From Nitrospirota bacterium (GTDB lineage Bacteria; Nitrospirota; Thermodesulfovibrionia; UBA6902): DNA of 64,000 bases. Under the pieces are notes generated by a model. That model did no database searches and was not told the DNA's origin. It saw nothing but the letters and a program-made list of their open reading frames with translations. A program made the position numbers and the translations under genes. Shown one piece after another: positions 37,325 to 47,630 of the stretch (position 1 is its first letter; every line of letters starts with the position of its first letter). Where the stretch lies: NCBI GenBank assembly GCA_016213935.1, contig JACQZG010000013.1, positions 1-64,000 on the forward strand, written 5' to 3'.

Positions 37325-38690
37325 GCCTAATAAGACGAAAAATGTCAGCCGTTGCCCGCAACTCATAGCCGCTTCTGTGTTTTTTGTTCTTTGCTTCTCA
37401 CTCTTCACCGGCGCTTATGCGCTTGAAGCAAAAAGGTCTTTACTCGAAAACGGCATGACGCTTATGGTTGTTGAGAAGCACAACCTCCCTGTAGTAAAGG
37501 TTGTCGTCGGCATAAAGGCAGGCAGCATTTACGAACCTGAGGGCAAATCGGGCGTTGCAAACCTCGCTGCAAGCCTTCTTACGGAAGGCACTTTTAAACG
37601 CACAGCACGGCAGATAAGCTCGGAGATAGAGTTTGTCGGCGGCTCCGTCGGCGCATCAGCCGGCGAAGATTATATTACCGTAAGCCTCTCTGTATTAAAG
37701 AAAGACGTGGAACTCGGTTTTGACATTCTTTCGGACATAATACTGAATCCTTCTTTCCCTGAGGACGAACTTAAAAAGAAGGCAGAGATCATCAAGGCAG
37801 ACATCATTTCAAGCGAGGATGACCCGTCATATGTCGCTCAACGGGAGTTCAATAAAGCGGTCTTCGGAGAGCACCCTTACGGCAGGCTCCTCAGCGGAAC
37901 GGTGGAGACTATTGAAAAAATATCGAGGGACGATCTCGTCGGCTTCCATTCCGGATATTACACTGCCGGAAACGCGATTATGTCAGTGGTCGGCGATTTA
38001 AGCTCCCAAGAAGCCGAGGAGCTGATAAAGAAATACTTTTCGAACTGGAGGGCAGGCTCCGTTACAACCGTCTCTGCGCAAAAAATTCCCGTTCAAAAAA
38101 AGAGAAACACTGTGACGGTCGACAAGGACCTTACGCAAGCAACCATCTCCCTCGGCCATCTCGGCGTCAGCAGGGAAGACCCTGACTATTACTCTTTAAC
38201 CGTGATGAACTATATACTCGGGGGCGGGGGCTTTGCTTCAAGGCTGATGGACAACATCCGCGAGGATAAGGGGCTTGTCTATGACGTTCATAGTTATTTC
38301 AACCCCCGCAAATACGGCGGAAGTTTCGAAGTCAGCCTTCAGACGAAGAACGAATCCGCGAACAAGGCCATAGAAGAGGTTTTGGAAGAAATCAGAAAAA
38401 TAAGAAGCGAGCGCGTTTCTGACGCGGAACTTACCGGCGCTCAGCTCTTCCTCACGGGAAGTTTCCCGATGAAGATCGAAACAAGCTCGCGCATAGCCAA
38501 TTTTCTCATCGCGGTGGAATTCTACAGGCTTGGGGCGGACTACATTGATAAATATCCAACCTACATTAACAGCGTTACAAAAGAGGATGTCCTGAGAGTT
38601 GCCAAGAAGTACCTCGACCCTGACAACTATACGATAATCGTGGTCGCAAACCAGAAGGAAGCGGGCATTCGCGAGGAATACAGTAAATAG
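37311..38690 (+). CDS. M16-family peptidase-like protein (second subunit, HxxEH absent)
   Basis: LENGMTLMVVEKHNLPVVKVVVGIKAGSIYEPEGKSGVANLAASLLTEGT; no HxxEH motif; 14-bp overlap with upstream M16 gene. Confidence 0.9.
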   Translation: MRINRPNKTKNVSRCPQLIAASVFFVLCFSLFTGAYALEAKRSLLENGMTLMVVEKHNLPVVKVVVGIKAGSIYEPEGKSGVANLAASLLTEGTFKRTARQISSEIEFVGGSVGASAGEDYITVSLSVLKKDVELGFDILSDIILNPSFPEDELKKKAEIIKADIISSEDDPSYVAQREFNKAVFGEHPYGRLLSGTVETIEKISRDDLVGFHSGYYTAGNAIMSVVGDLSSQEAEELIKKYFSNWRAGSVTTVSAQKIPVQKKRNTVTVDKDLTQATISLGHLGVSREDPDYYSLTVMNYILGGGGFASRLMDNIREDKGLVYDVHSYFNPRKYGGSFEVSLQTKNESANKAIEEVLEEIRKIRSERVSDAELTGAQLFLTGSFPMKIETSSRIANFLIAVEFYRLGADYIDKYPTYINSVTKEDVLRVAKKYLDPDNYTIIVVANQKEAGIREEYSK

Positions 38691-38812
38691 CCTTTTCCCG
38701 TACCTGACATCACATTAATTCGTCCAATTTGTAATGATCCGCTTCTTGTGATTTAATTAATCTATAAACTTATGTGTCTTGATGTTATAAATTCACAGAT
38801 ACCGGAGACAAT

Positions 38813-39865
38813 ATGGCAAAACTGGACAATTTCTTTCAGGCGGTTGTAAGCGAGGAAGCAAGCGACCTTCATCTGAGCGCCGGGTCGACGCCCACCATCA
38901 GGCTTGACGGCAGACTGAAAGCCGTAAGCAATGATATTATCACAAAGGAATCTCTTGAAGCGATGCTTTTCGAGATTATTTCAGAAGAGCAGAAGCAGCA
39001 GTTCCGGGCCAATAAAGAACTCGATTTCTCATATGAGAGTTCAATCGGGGCAAGGTTCAGGGTCAATTTCTACATAACACGCAATGGAGTCAGCGCGGCT
39101 TTCAGGCTTGTGCCTCACCATGTCCCTACGGTCGAAGAGCTTGGCCTTCCCCTCCAGATTCTTAACTTTTCTTCTTTGAACAGCGGGCTTGTTCTGCTCA
39201 CAGGGCCTACAGGCTGCGGAAAATCGACAACGCTTGCCGCGATAATAAACCATATCAACAAGACAAGAAAAGACCACATAATCACGATTGAGGACCCGAT
39301 AGAATTCTCCTACACAAACGAAGGCTGCATTATCAATCAGAGAGAGCTCGGGGCGCACACAAATTCATTCGCAAATGCCTTAAAGTCGGCTCTGAGGGAA
39401 GACCCTGATATCATACTTGTCGGCGAGATGAGAGACCTCGAAACAATGGAACTCGCGCTCACGGCTGCTGAGACAGGCCAGCTTGTCTTCTCCACCCTGC
39501 ACACCTATTCAGCGGCGCAAAGCATAGACAGGATAATCGACGTCTTCCCTGAAGGCAAGCGGGAACATATACGGACAATGCTTGCCGCGACACTTAAAGG
39601 CATCGTCTCCCAAAGGCTTCTCGCGAGGGCAAATAATCTTGGAAGGATAGCCGCAGCCGAGATCCTCTTCTCAAACCCCGCCGTCTCAAATCTTATCAGA
39701 GAGAAGAAGACTTATCAGATTCAATCGGTCATCCAAACGGCAAAGAGAGAAGGCATGCAGCTTATGGATGAAGTGATAGCAGAATACCTTAATAACAAGA
39801 TCATCACTCCTGAAGAGGCGTATTCAAAAGCAAACGATAAAAAAGCATTCGCCCCGTATCTGTAA
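38813..39865 (+). CDS. pilT: Type IV pilus twitching motility ATPase
   Basis: SDLHLSAGSTPTIRLDG; GPTGCGKSTTLAAIINHIN; LREDPDIILVGEMRDLETMELALTAAETGQLVFSTLHT. Confidence 0.93.
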   Translation: MAKLDNFFQAVVSEEASDLHLSAGSTPTIRLDGRLKAVSNDIITKESLEAMLFEIISEEQKQQFRANKELDFSYESSIGARFRVNFYITRNGVSAAFRLVPHHVPTVEELGLPLQILNFSSLNSGLVLLTGPTGCGKSTTLAAIINHINKTRKDHIITIEDPIEFSYTNEGCIINQRELGAHTNSFANALKSALREDPDIILVGEMRDLETMELALTAAETGQLVFSTLHTYSAAQSIDRIIDVFPEGKREHIRTMLAATLKGIVSQRLLARANNLGRIAAAEILFSNPAVSNLIREKKTYQIQSVIQTAKREGMQLMDEVIAEYLNNKIITPEEAYSKANDKKAFAPYL

Positions 39866-40028
39866 ATTTAGCTCCTTTTATTGATTCCTGACATCACCGC
39901 CATTATGCCGGCTTTCACTTGTAAGGTATAACCTTACATTTTTTTACAAGTTTTTCTTACTTGAAAATCAGGCGGCCACGTATAAATATTTCCATAATTT
40001 TTAATTAGAATTAAATCAAAGGGGTTTT

Positions 40029-40190
40029 ATGGAAATGACCTGTAAAAAATGCGGAGCCGCATTGAAGAGAAAACACAGGGAGTGGTGGATGAGGATATTC
40101 GTCTTCACGAAACTATATCATTGCCCCGACTGCAGTTCCTCTTTCCTGACCTTTTTCAATTTATCAGGTAAAATGCTCAGGCATAACTGA
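40029..40190 (+). CDS. Small zinc-ribbon-like protein (53 aa)
   Basis: MEMTCKKCGAALKRKHREWWMRIFVFTKLYHCPDCSSSFLTFFNLSGKMLRHN; CxxC...CxxC. Confidence 0.5.
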   Translation: MEMTCKKCGAALKRKHREWWMRIFVFTKLYHCPDCSSSFLTFFNLSGKMLRHN

Positions 40191-40374
40191 CGGCCGGCAA
40201 AACCTATTTTCGCCCTGAAACCAACCTGCAGGTAATTCAACTTCCCGATAGCTGAGCAATAAAAAGCGTGTTATAATCATTACGTCCATCAACTTTGTTC
40301 GCGGAATATTCATAAGGACAATACAACTCTTGAAATATTTTACAGCCTGTTCCAACTTGAAAAGGAGAAGCAAG

Positions 40375-41841
40375 ATGAAAATAAAAAAGCTCTACAGAAT
40401 GTATTTGCCGCTTTTAATAATGTTTCTCGTGTTTTTCTCCCAGCCTGTTCCCGCTCAGGATGAAGTAAGTCAAAGTCCGGAAGCGATTAAAAAAATGTCA
40501 ACGGGAATTGAAAACCAAGTGAGCGTCGCGCTTACCGTTTACAATGCTAACCTCGGCCTTGTTAAAGATGTAAGGGAGTTGAACATTGACAGCGGGAGAG
40601 GAAATTTCAGGTTCATGGATGTCGCTTCGCAAATCATGCCTGCCAGCGTTTTGATAAGGTCTCTGACGAGCCCGGAGAGCCTCACGATACTTGAGCAGAA
40701 TTACGAATATGACCTCCTTAACCCGCAGAAACTTCTCGATAAATACGTCGGCAGAAAGGTAAAGCTTTTCAGCAAAAACACGTATACGGATAAGGAAGAT
40801 GTCGTGGAGGCAACCCTTCTTTCAAACAACGACGGCCCGGTTTATCAGATAGGCGATGAAATAACGTTCAATTATCCGGGCAGGATTATATTCCCGAATG
40901 TGCCTGATGACCTTATATCAAAGCCGACCCTCGTGTGGATGTTTGACAATAAGTTAGCTTCACGCCAGAAAGTTGAGGTCTCATATCTCACAACAGGCAT
41001 CAGCTGGCACGCTGATTATGTCATAAAACTCAATGAGAGCGATGAAATGGCCGACCTTTCTGCCTGGGTCACGATAGAGAATATGAGCGGCGCGGCATAT
41101 AATGACGCGAAACTGAAACTTGTGGCAGGGGATATCAACAGGGTCAGAGATGAGCGCGAATACAGGGACACTATGATGTATGCCGCCAAAACAGCTTTGG
41201 CTGAAGAAAGTTTCAAGGAAGATGAATTTTTTGAATATCACATATATACGCTTCAGAGAGGCGTGACGATAAAAGAGAACCAGACAAAACAGATAAGCCT
41301 GATAAAGGCTGACGGCATACCCGTGAAAAAAGAATTTCTATACCGGGGAAACCCTTATTACTATAGGGGCCGGATAAGCGGGGAATCGGAAAAAGAGAAA
41401 GCAGGGGTCTATATTGAGATGGAAAACAAAAAAGATAACAACCTCGGCATCCCTCTGCCTAAAGGAACGGTACGGGTCTATAAAAATGATAAAGAGGGCG
41501 GCATGGAGTTTATCGGGGAAGATTCGATTGACCATACCCCAAAAAACGAGAAGGTGAGAATAAAGGTCGGAGACGCCTTTGATATTGCGGTAAACCGAAA
41601 GCAGACGGCATGGGAAAAGATCGCGCATAACACGTATGAGGCGGAGTTTGAGCTATCTTTCAGAAATCACAAAAAAGAGGATGTAGCAGTTAGAGTCATT
41701 GAGCCTGTGCAGGGCGACTGGAAGATGATAACGTCAACACATGACTACAAAAAGACCGAAGCCTCTGTTGCAGAATTTATCATTCCTGTTCCAAAAGATA
41801 ATGAGGCGATACTAAGATACAGAGTGAGAATGGTTTTCTGA
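40375..41841 (+). CDS. DUF4139-like secreted protein
   Basis: Signal peptide; VALTVYNANLGLVKDVRELNID...YLTTGISWHADYVIKL; RBS AAAAGGAG before ATG 40375. Confidence 0.78.
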   Translation: MKIKKLYRMYLPLLIMFLVFFSQPVPAQDEVSQSPEAIKKMSTGIENQVSVALTVYNANLGLVKDVRELNIDSGRGNFRFMDVASQIMPASVLIRSLTSPESLTILEQNYEYDLLNPQKLLDKYVGRKVKLFSKNTYTDKEDVVEATLLSNNDGPVYQIGDEITFNYPGRIIFPNVPDDLISKPTLVWMFDNKLASRQKVEVSYLTTGISWHADYVIKLNESDEMADLSAWVTIENMSGAAYNDAKLKLVAGDINRVRDEREYRDTMMYAAKTALAEESFKEDEFFEYHIYTLQRGVTIKENQTKQISLIKADGIPVKKEFLYRGNPYYYRGRISGESEKEKAGVYIEMENKKDNNLGIPLPKGTVRVYKNDKEGGMEFIGEDSIDHTPKNEKVRIKVGDAFDIAVNRKQTAWEKIAHNTYEAEFELSFRNHKKEDVAVRVIEPVQGDWKMITSTHDYKKTEASVAEFIIPVPKDNEAILRYRVRMVF

Positions 41842-41848
41842 AAATCGT

Positions 41849-41890
41849 GCCGGGCCCTCCGCCATCATCAAGGAGAGCCCGGCGACTTTT
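41849..41890. terminator. Rho-independent terminator-like hairpin
   Basis: GCCGGGCCCTCC...GGAGAGCCCGGC followed by GACTTTTTAC, downstream of 40375..41841. Confidence 0.65.
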
Positions 41891-42204
41891 TACTTCTCTG
41901 TTACAGTTATCGATTTTGCCGTATTGCTTCCCTCTCCTTCATTATAACTTGCGGTAACCTTGTCTCCGACCTTTATGCTTCCTATGGAGCCGTTATCACT
42001 GCACTGCGCAACCTTAGTTTTAGCGTCAAAGACCAAGAGTATCTCCCTGTCCTTCTTCTTTACCGTTACCGTGTTGTCAGCAGGGTTTACGGCAACTACG
42101 CTGCCAGTAATCTGTTTTACGCCTGAACCGGATTTTTCCGATGCGTTAACCGACACACCTGCAACTAAAATCATTGCCAACAATGTCATAACAAACTTTT
42201 TCAT
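41890..42204 (-). CDS. Small secreted protein with OB-like fold, unknown
   Basis: Signal peptide MKKFVMTLLAMILVAGVSVNA; ITGSVVAVNPADNTVTVKKKDREI...IGSIKVGDKVTASY. Confidence 0.7.
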   Translation of the reverse strand: MKKFVMTLLAMILVAGVSVNASEKSGSGVKQITGSVVAVNPADNTVTVKKKDREILLVFDAKTKVAQCSDNGSIGSIKVGDKVTASYNEGEGSNTAKSITVTEK

Positions 42205-42259
42205 TCCCTTCTCCCTCCTTATAAAGTTACCGCATATTTCGCCTAAAGACGAAAGAATT

Positions 42260-42841
42260 TTAATTAGTTAATTTTATTCTTCGGCGGGCCGCTCTTTTTC
42301 TGATGCCAGCAAATGCGGCCGCGCCGCTTATGAAAAGAAATGCCGAGGAGGGCTCGGGCGCCGCCGGTACAGGGCTCCCGTCCCTTACCGCCCATGCGTA
42401 ACGTGTCAAAGTTTTATCGCTAACGCCCTGCGTCCCGTATTTAAAACTGAATCTGTATGCCTGGGCAGGATTGGAAGAATATTCCGTTGAAGACCAGTAC
42501 ATATAGGGGTTTATGCCTGTGAAAAGTCCGGGTGTTGAAGATGTGATCCCTTCGTTGTAGTAAAGATACCCCATCTCGCTGCTCGTACATCCTGAACCTG
42601 CGCATGTGTCTGAAGAAGGCAGCCTCCAGTCATCGTACCCGCCGAAGATGAGATTAGCAGCCCAGTTATTCGCCTCATTCCACGTCATTGTACCGCCGTA
42701 ATTGGCATCCTGCATCCATGTTAAATTCTGAGCGTCATCATATATAAGGCCGTTGCCCACGTCTATAAGCGATGCCCATGATGATGTTGAAAATACAAAA
42801 AAGGCTATTATGTATACTGCCGTATTACGCAATAATTTCAT
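42260..42841 (-). CDS. DUF1566-like secreted protein with PEP-CTERM-like sorting signal
   Basis: LIYDDAQNLTWMQDANYGG...DWRLPSS...YWSSTEYSS...AWAVRDGSP; C-terminal APEPSSAFLFISGAAAFAGIRKRAARRR. Confidence 0.78.
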   Translation of the reverse strand: MKLLRNTAVYIIAFFVFSTSSWASLIDVGNGLIYDDAQNLTWMQDANYGGTMTWNEANNWAANLIFGGYDDWRLPSSDTCAGSGCTSSEMGYLYYNEGITSSTPGLFTGINPYMYWSSTEYSSNPAQAYRFSFKYGTQGVSDKTLTRYAWAVRDGSPVPAAPEPSSAFLFISGAAAFAGIRKRAARRRIKLTN

Positions 42842-44532
42842 TCACTTTCTCCGTCAAGACAATTTTGCTGTTTATTTTTTGCATCAACTGATGTTCTGTT
42901 TTTTGAAAGGGAATAATCTGTGAGCGCGTCTATATCAGCCGTAAGTTCTTCAAGCCTAAGCTCCTTCTCTATCTTTTCCCACATATCCTGAGGAGGGCGT
43001 ATGAGCATCTCAAGCTGAAGCCGCCGCCTCTCATAATAGAGCCTTGTCACATCATTTAAGACCTCATCCCTCAGTTGAACCATCAGCCTCGACCTTGTAT
43101 CAATAGATGTCTGGTCAGCGTTCCATATCATGTCCCCAAGATTCCATGTCAATGAAACTGACCAGTTTTTATCTCTGCCGTTGGTCAGATCATCATCTTT
43201 GTATTTTTCGGATGATGTGCTGTAGAAATATGTGCTGCTCTGCCAATCCTTACCTTCGCCAAAATCTACTCTCAAATCAGGAAGCCACGCCTTTCGCGCA
43301 GCGGATTTCCTCCACCCCGAGATTTTCTCAGGGTGTACCTCGGCATACCTGACGGCCGCCTCTTGTATATCATGAATTGATGGTTCATTATCAAAATAGT
43401 CAAGATAACACTCTGCCTTCATGTTGCCGGCCTTGCCCGAATCACTCCCTGATACAAAACGGCTTTTATACAAACCATTTTCAGTCGCCGCCCACAGCGT
43501 GAAAGCATCATTATCGTTCCGGCTGTCTATTGCCAGATAATTTATTTCACTTGATGCAAGCCCTTTGTAAAGATTCTCCCACCTGCCTGATATTTTTGAG
43601 CTGATGAATACGCCGCCCTTTGCTGCAACATAAATGACATCAGCATCAGCCGGATTGGCAACGACGCTTCTAATATCATTTATGAGGCCGTATCCGCTGA
43701 TATCATTCCATGTCTCTCCTTTATCCACACTCTTAATCAAACCCCTCGAAGTCGCAGCATAGACAACATCAGCATCAGCCGGCGTTAATGAGATTGCCCT
43801 GATCTTTTTCCAGTCTCTTATATCAATAAGAGTTTCATCAGGAGCATTCTCTGAAAATACGCCAGCCTCATCCTCTCCTGCGGATGGCAGAATGCCCGAA
43901 CTGTAAATCACTTTCCAGGTTACGCCGCTGTCGGTGCTTCTGAATATCTCCTTGCCGGCTGCGGCATATATGACATCTGGATTTAAGTGGTTCACAGAGA
44001 TTGCGGATACATAATCTTCGGGCTTTGATGACAAGACTTTTGCCCATTTCATCCCGCCGTCATCAGTTTTAAAGAGGCCGGTGCCGGTGCCTAAAAAAAT
44101 TAATTCTTCATCATGAGGGGCAACTGCGGCAGAAAAGACCGAATATTCCATGTTTCCGTTCCCATTAAAAATCAAATCCCATTCAGAACCCGAGTTTTTG
44201 CTCATGTAAAAGCCGTTACGAGTACCTGCATATATGATTTTTTTATCATTGGGCGACAATATTAAGAAAGTTATTTCATTGCCTGCATTGCCCGGAGAAG
44301 AGGCCTCTCGCCATTGTTTGCCGTTGTCAGAGGAAATATATATAGATTTAAGTGAACTCGCGAAGATTAGGTCAGAGTCAAGAGGGCTTAAAGCGACATA
44401 ACGTATGCGTGGCTCTTTAATTCCAAAATCTGCATACTCCCATAATATGGGGGCGGCATCATTTCCATGCATTATGCGCGGCGATAACACAATGATTAAA
44501 TTTAATAAAATTAGTATCTTGAGCTTAGCCAT
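42838..44532 (-). CDS. BNR/sortilin-repeat secreted protein with outer-membrane-like C-terminal segment
   Basis: Repeated SxDxGxxW motifs (ISSDNGKQW, KTDDGGMKW, RSTDSGVTW, KSVDKGETW) and C-terminal WNLGDMIWNADQTSIDTRSRLMVQLRDEVLNDVTRLYYERRRLQ. Confidence 0.75.
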   Translation of the reverse strand: MAKLKILILLNLIIVLSPRIMHGNDAAPILWEYADFGIKEPRIRYVALSPLDSDLIFASSLKSIYISSDNGKQWREASSPGNAGNEITFLILSPNDKKIIYAGTRNGFYMSKNSGSEWDLIFNGNGNMEYSVFSAAVAPHDEELIFLGTGTGLFKTDDGGMKWAKVLSSKPEDYVSAISVNHLNPDVIYAAAGKEIFRSTDSGVTWKVIYSSGILPSAGEDEAGVFSENAPDETLIDIRDWKKIRAISLTPADADVVYAATSRGLIKSVDKGETWNDISGYGLINDIRSVVANPADADVIYVAAKGGVFISSKISGRWENLYKGLASSEINYLAIDSRNDNDAFTLWAATENGLYKSRFVSGSDSGKAGNMKAECYLDYFDNEPSIHDIQEAAVRYAEVHPEKISGWRKSAARKAWLPDLRVDFGEGKDWQSSTYFYSTSSEKYKDDDLTNGRDKNWSVSLTWNLGDMIWNADQTSIDTRSRLMVQLRDEVLNDVTRLYYERRRLQLEMLIRPPQDMWEKIEKELRLEELTADIDALTDYSLSKNRTSVDAKNKQQNCLDGESE

Positions 44533-44635
44533 GGAATAATATCTTCATATTTTATTCACAAAAAAAACATACAATTTACACAATCGGATTTGACTGTCAT
44601 TAACAATAGCAATAGAATTGAAAGGATGAGTTATT

Positions 44636-44664
44636 CGGTATGGGGGTATATAACCCCCATACCG
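44636..44664. repeat. Perfect 11-bp inverted repeat with 7-nt spacer
   Basis: CGGTATGGGGG-tatataa-CCCCCATACCG. Confidence 0.85.
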
Positions 44665-44741
44665 CTCATGAGGAAAGAAGCCTTAACCGGAAGATAACGC
44701 TTCTTTCAAGGTGCATAAATGCTTACAAAGCACCGGGTTAA

Positions 44742-44942
44742 TTACGCGGCCTTTTCACTGTCAGGCCATAATTCCTCAATCTTCCTGCCTAATTCTTTTG
44801 CAATTGCTCCTTTTATGCGTTTTGATTCGCAAGCGCCTTTTATGACATTGCAGACAGCTACGCTGGAAACTCCGAGTTTTCTCGCTATGTCAGCTTGTTT
44901 AATATCTTTCTGAATCAACAGAATTTTTATGAACTTTTTCAT
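44742..44942 (-). CDS. Small XRE-family HTH regulator
   Basis: LIQKDIKQADIARKLGVSSVAVCNVIKGACESKRIKGAIAKELG. Confidence 0.82.
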   Translation of the reverse strand: MKKFIKILLIQKDIKQADIARKLGVSSVAVCNVIKGACESKRIKGAIAKELGRKIEELWPDSEKAA

Positions 44943-45029
44943 TCACTATAACCTCCAAATAAAAGGGAAAGAATATTATCAGACGACATTATAGCCATTG
45001 AGATACAAAATGTCAAGTCAATTAATCAA

Positions 45030-45644
45030 ATGAGCAAAGAACTTGGAAAAAGAATAAAAATAGCCCGAAAAAACATGAAACTCACACAGGAGAAGCTTGC
45101 AAAGCAGTTGGGAATTGCTTATCCAACCCTTAATAAATACGAAAATGGACACAGGATTCCCGATGCGGAGTTGCTGTCACGCATATCAAAAATTCTCGAC
45201 TGTGACCCGGGCTGGCTTTTGAGCGGGGAAGATATGAATCTTGAAAACCTGCCGAAACCTAAAAACACTCCAATTTTCAGCACTCCGGTTTTAAGTAAAA
45301 TCCCTGCTGAATTTCCCAAAAATGCCACAAAAGAGATCGCAAGTTACATATGCGCACAGGATATTCCTGATGGCGCATATTCAATAATCATGAAAGGCGA
45401 GAGCATGTCGCCTGCCCTTAGAGACGGGGATTATGTGATATTTCTTCCGGGCGAAGCCGTCAAAGACGGCGATGTTACGGTTGTCCTCAATGAATGGGGA
45501 GAAACAACTTTAAAACGATACAGAAAAAAAGATGATGAGGTCTTTCTTATAAGCGACAACCCCGAATACCCCGTAGTGACAATGCAGAAGAGTTTCAGGA
45601 TAATCGGCAAAGCTATCGGCGCGCTGAGAAGGATACGGATCTGA
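45030..45644 (+). CDS. XRE HTH plus S24/LexA-like peptidase-domain repressor
   Basis: RKNMKLTQEKLAKQLGIAYPTLNKYENGHRIP; MKGESMSPALRDGDYVIF; VVLNEWGETTLKRY. Confidence 0.88.
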   Translation: MSKELGKRIKIARKNMKLTQEKLAKQLGIAYPTLNKYENGHRIPDAELLSRISKILDCDPGWLLSGEDMNLENLPKPKNTPIFSTPVLSKIPAEFPKNATKEIASYICAQDIPDGAYSIIMKGESMSPALRDGDYVIFLPGEAVKDGDVTVVLNEWGETTLKRYRKKDDEVFLISDNPEYPVVTMQKSFRIIGKAIGALRRIRI

Positions 45645-46005
45645 CACCCGTTTCAATCAACAATTCCGCGGCATTAATCTTCATGGCAAAGAAATTCAAT
45701 TATCCCCGTTTCCATTAAGAAGTCCTGCTGGCAAATGCGATCGAACATGAAGCCCCATTAAGCCTTCTTGTCAAAAAGTGCGTTATCGACAGAAAAGAGA
45801 TAAGGAAAGAGATTCTCAAACTGAAAAGATCCCTGCAATTAAATTCATAAGGCATCTCTTTATAGATTGCTCTCTGCTTGACATGGCAGTATCAAATTAC
45901 TGATACTTAAAATATAAGGCAATATTATTCCAAAATATTCGTTTTGCTTTAATTGCCGGTGCAGTTTTTCAGTTCAGACTTATTTGAAAACCGGTTTAAA
46001 AGCCT

Positions 46006-46704
46006 ATGTTTTTTAACGGCAGTGCAGATGAATATTTCCTTGTGCTTGAGAATTATTACTCTGACATATCGCCTTTTATGGCGCTCGCCTACGCGCTCGT
46101 AGGGCTCACTCTCCTATTCCTCTTCAAAGATGACAGCAGGTCAAAGAAACTCATATCCCTGCTTCTTGCCTTGTCATGGTTCTGGTCAGGCGCCGTGTAC
46201 CATCTGAAGCATTTTACGCTTCTCAGCAACTCGGCTTATCTATTTGCGTTCATTTTCTTTCTGCAGGGCGGGCTTATACTCTGGCACGGCATCTTATTAA
46301 GATGGTTTGGAATACTCACGCCGCGCCTCTCCTACAGGGCGAAGCCTAATGTCTTTTCCGCCGTTGGCATCCTGTATGTTTCGTACGTCATTGTGATACA
46401 CCCTTTGGCTTCTTATTATTTCATTTTCGGCAGCCCGGGCAGCCCGGTCTTTGGGATATCTCCGTCAACAATCACCATATTCACAATAGGCGTATTCCTC
46501 TTTGCCGACAGAAGGGTTCCGCGGAGGCTTCTGATAATACCCGTATTGTGGGCTGCGGCCTCTTTTATCATATCGATTCAGATGGGAATAAAAGAAGATA
46601 TAATACTGTTAGCCGCGGGCATTGCCGGAGCAATCTTAGTCGTCTTGCATAACAGGAAGATTGAGAATGTGGGCGTAAAGATTGTGCAACGTTTCCCATC
46701 CTGA
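46006..46704 (+). CDS. DUF6064-like multi-TM membrane protein
   Basis: LSWFWSGAVYHLKHFTLLSNSAYLFAFIFFLQGGLILWHGI; FGISPSTITIFTIGVFLF. Confidence 0.68.
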   Translation: MFFNGSADEYFLVLENYYSDISPFMALAYALVGLTLLFLFKDDSRSKKLISLLLALSWFWSGAVYHLKHFTLLSNSAYLFAFIFFLQGGLILWHGILLRWFGILTPRLSYRAKPNVFSAVGILYVSYVIVIHPLASYYFIFGSPGSPVFGISPSTITIFTIGVFLFADRRVPRRLLIIPVLWAAASFIISIQMGIKEDIILLAAGIAGAILVVLHNRKIENVGVKIVQRFPS

Positions 46705-46711
46705 AAAGCGG

Positions 46712-47590
46712 TTAAACAATCTCTGTGCCTATGCCTTCCTTCGTGAATATCTCAAGCAGAAGCGCGTGGGGAAGCCGCCCGTCGATGATGTGAGCTTTCC
46801 GAACCCCTCCGTCTATGGCGGTCCGGCATGCCTGGGTCTTGGGAATCATACCCCCTTTTATGACCTTTCTTGAGACAAGTGACTTGACCTTCTTGCCGTC
46901 AAGGGTTGATATGAGCTTGCCGTTTTTATCCAAAACACCCTCGGTATCCGTAAGCAGAATAAGTTTTTCAGCCTTCAGCGCGGCGGCTATCATGCCCGCC
47001 ACATAATCAGCGTTTATGTTGAGAGTCTCATGACGCTTTCCTGCGCTTATCGGCGCGATAACGGGGATAAAATTATCCTTCTCCATGGTAGAGAGGACTC
47101 TCGGGTTAACCTCTTCTACCTCGCCCACAAGCCCGAGATCGATTATCTCTGATACGCCGGTATCAGGGGATATCTTCTCGATAAGTTTTCTTCTCGCTTT
47201 AATAAGGTTGCCGTCTTTGCCGCTTAACCCTATGGCGTAACCGCCGTGGCTGTTTATAAGGGAGACGATCTGTTTATTGATAAGCCCGCCTAAAACCATC
47301 TCTACGATATCGACCGTTTCGGCGTCAGTCACCCTCTGCCCATGAATGAAGGAGGGCTCCTTGCCCATCTTCTTCATTATGCTGTTTATCATGGGCCCGC
47401 CGCCGTGGACTATGACCGGACGTATGCCTATGAAGTTCAAAAGAACCACGTCCTGCGCAAACGCGTCTTTAAGCTTTTCATCCACCATAGCGGCGCCGCC
47501 GTATTTAATGACAAAAGTCTTGCCATAGAACTTTTTGATATACGGCAGGGATTCGATGAGAACGTTCGCTTTCTGAATAAGTTTCTTCAT
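46712..47590 (-). CDS. argB: Acetylglutamate kinase
   Basis: [27 protein letters not shown]-terminal [15 protein letters not shown]. Confidence 0.95.
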   Translation of the reverse strand: MKKLIQKANVLIESLPYIKKFYGKTFVIKYGGAAMVDEKLKDAFAQDVVLLNFIGIRPVIVHGGGPMINSIMKKMGKEPSFIHGQRVTDAETVDIVEMVLGGLINKQIVSLINSHGGYAIGLSGKDGNLIKARRKLIEKISPDTGVSEIIDLGLVGEVEEVNPRVLSTMEKDNFIPVIAPISAGKRHETLNINADYVAGMIAAALKAEKLILLTDTEGVLDKNGKLISTLDGKKVKSLVSRKVIKGGMIPKTQACRTAIDGGVRKAHIIDGRLPHALLLEIFTKEGIGTEIV

Positions 47591-47630
47591 GTTCTTTCCT
47601 TTATATGAATTAATTATAACAAATATCCCG

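Noticed and set aside
45680-45850. Possible gene remnant reading EVLLANAIEHEAPLSLLVKKCVIDRKEIRKEILKLKRSLQLNS*
   Set aside because: Too short, stop codon just upstream, no family recognised; may be a decayed gene but cannot be supported.
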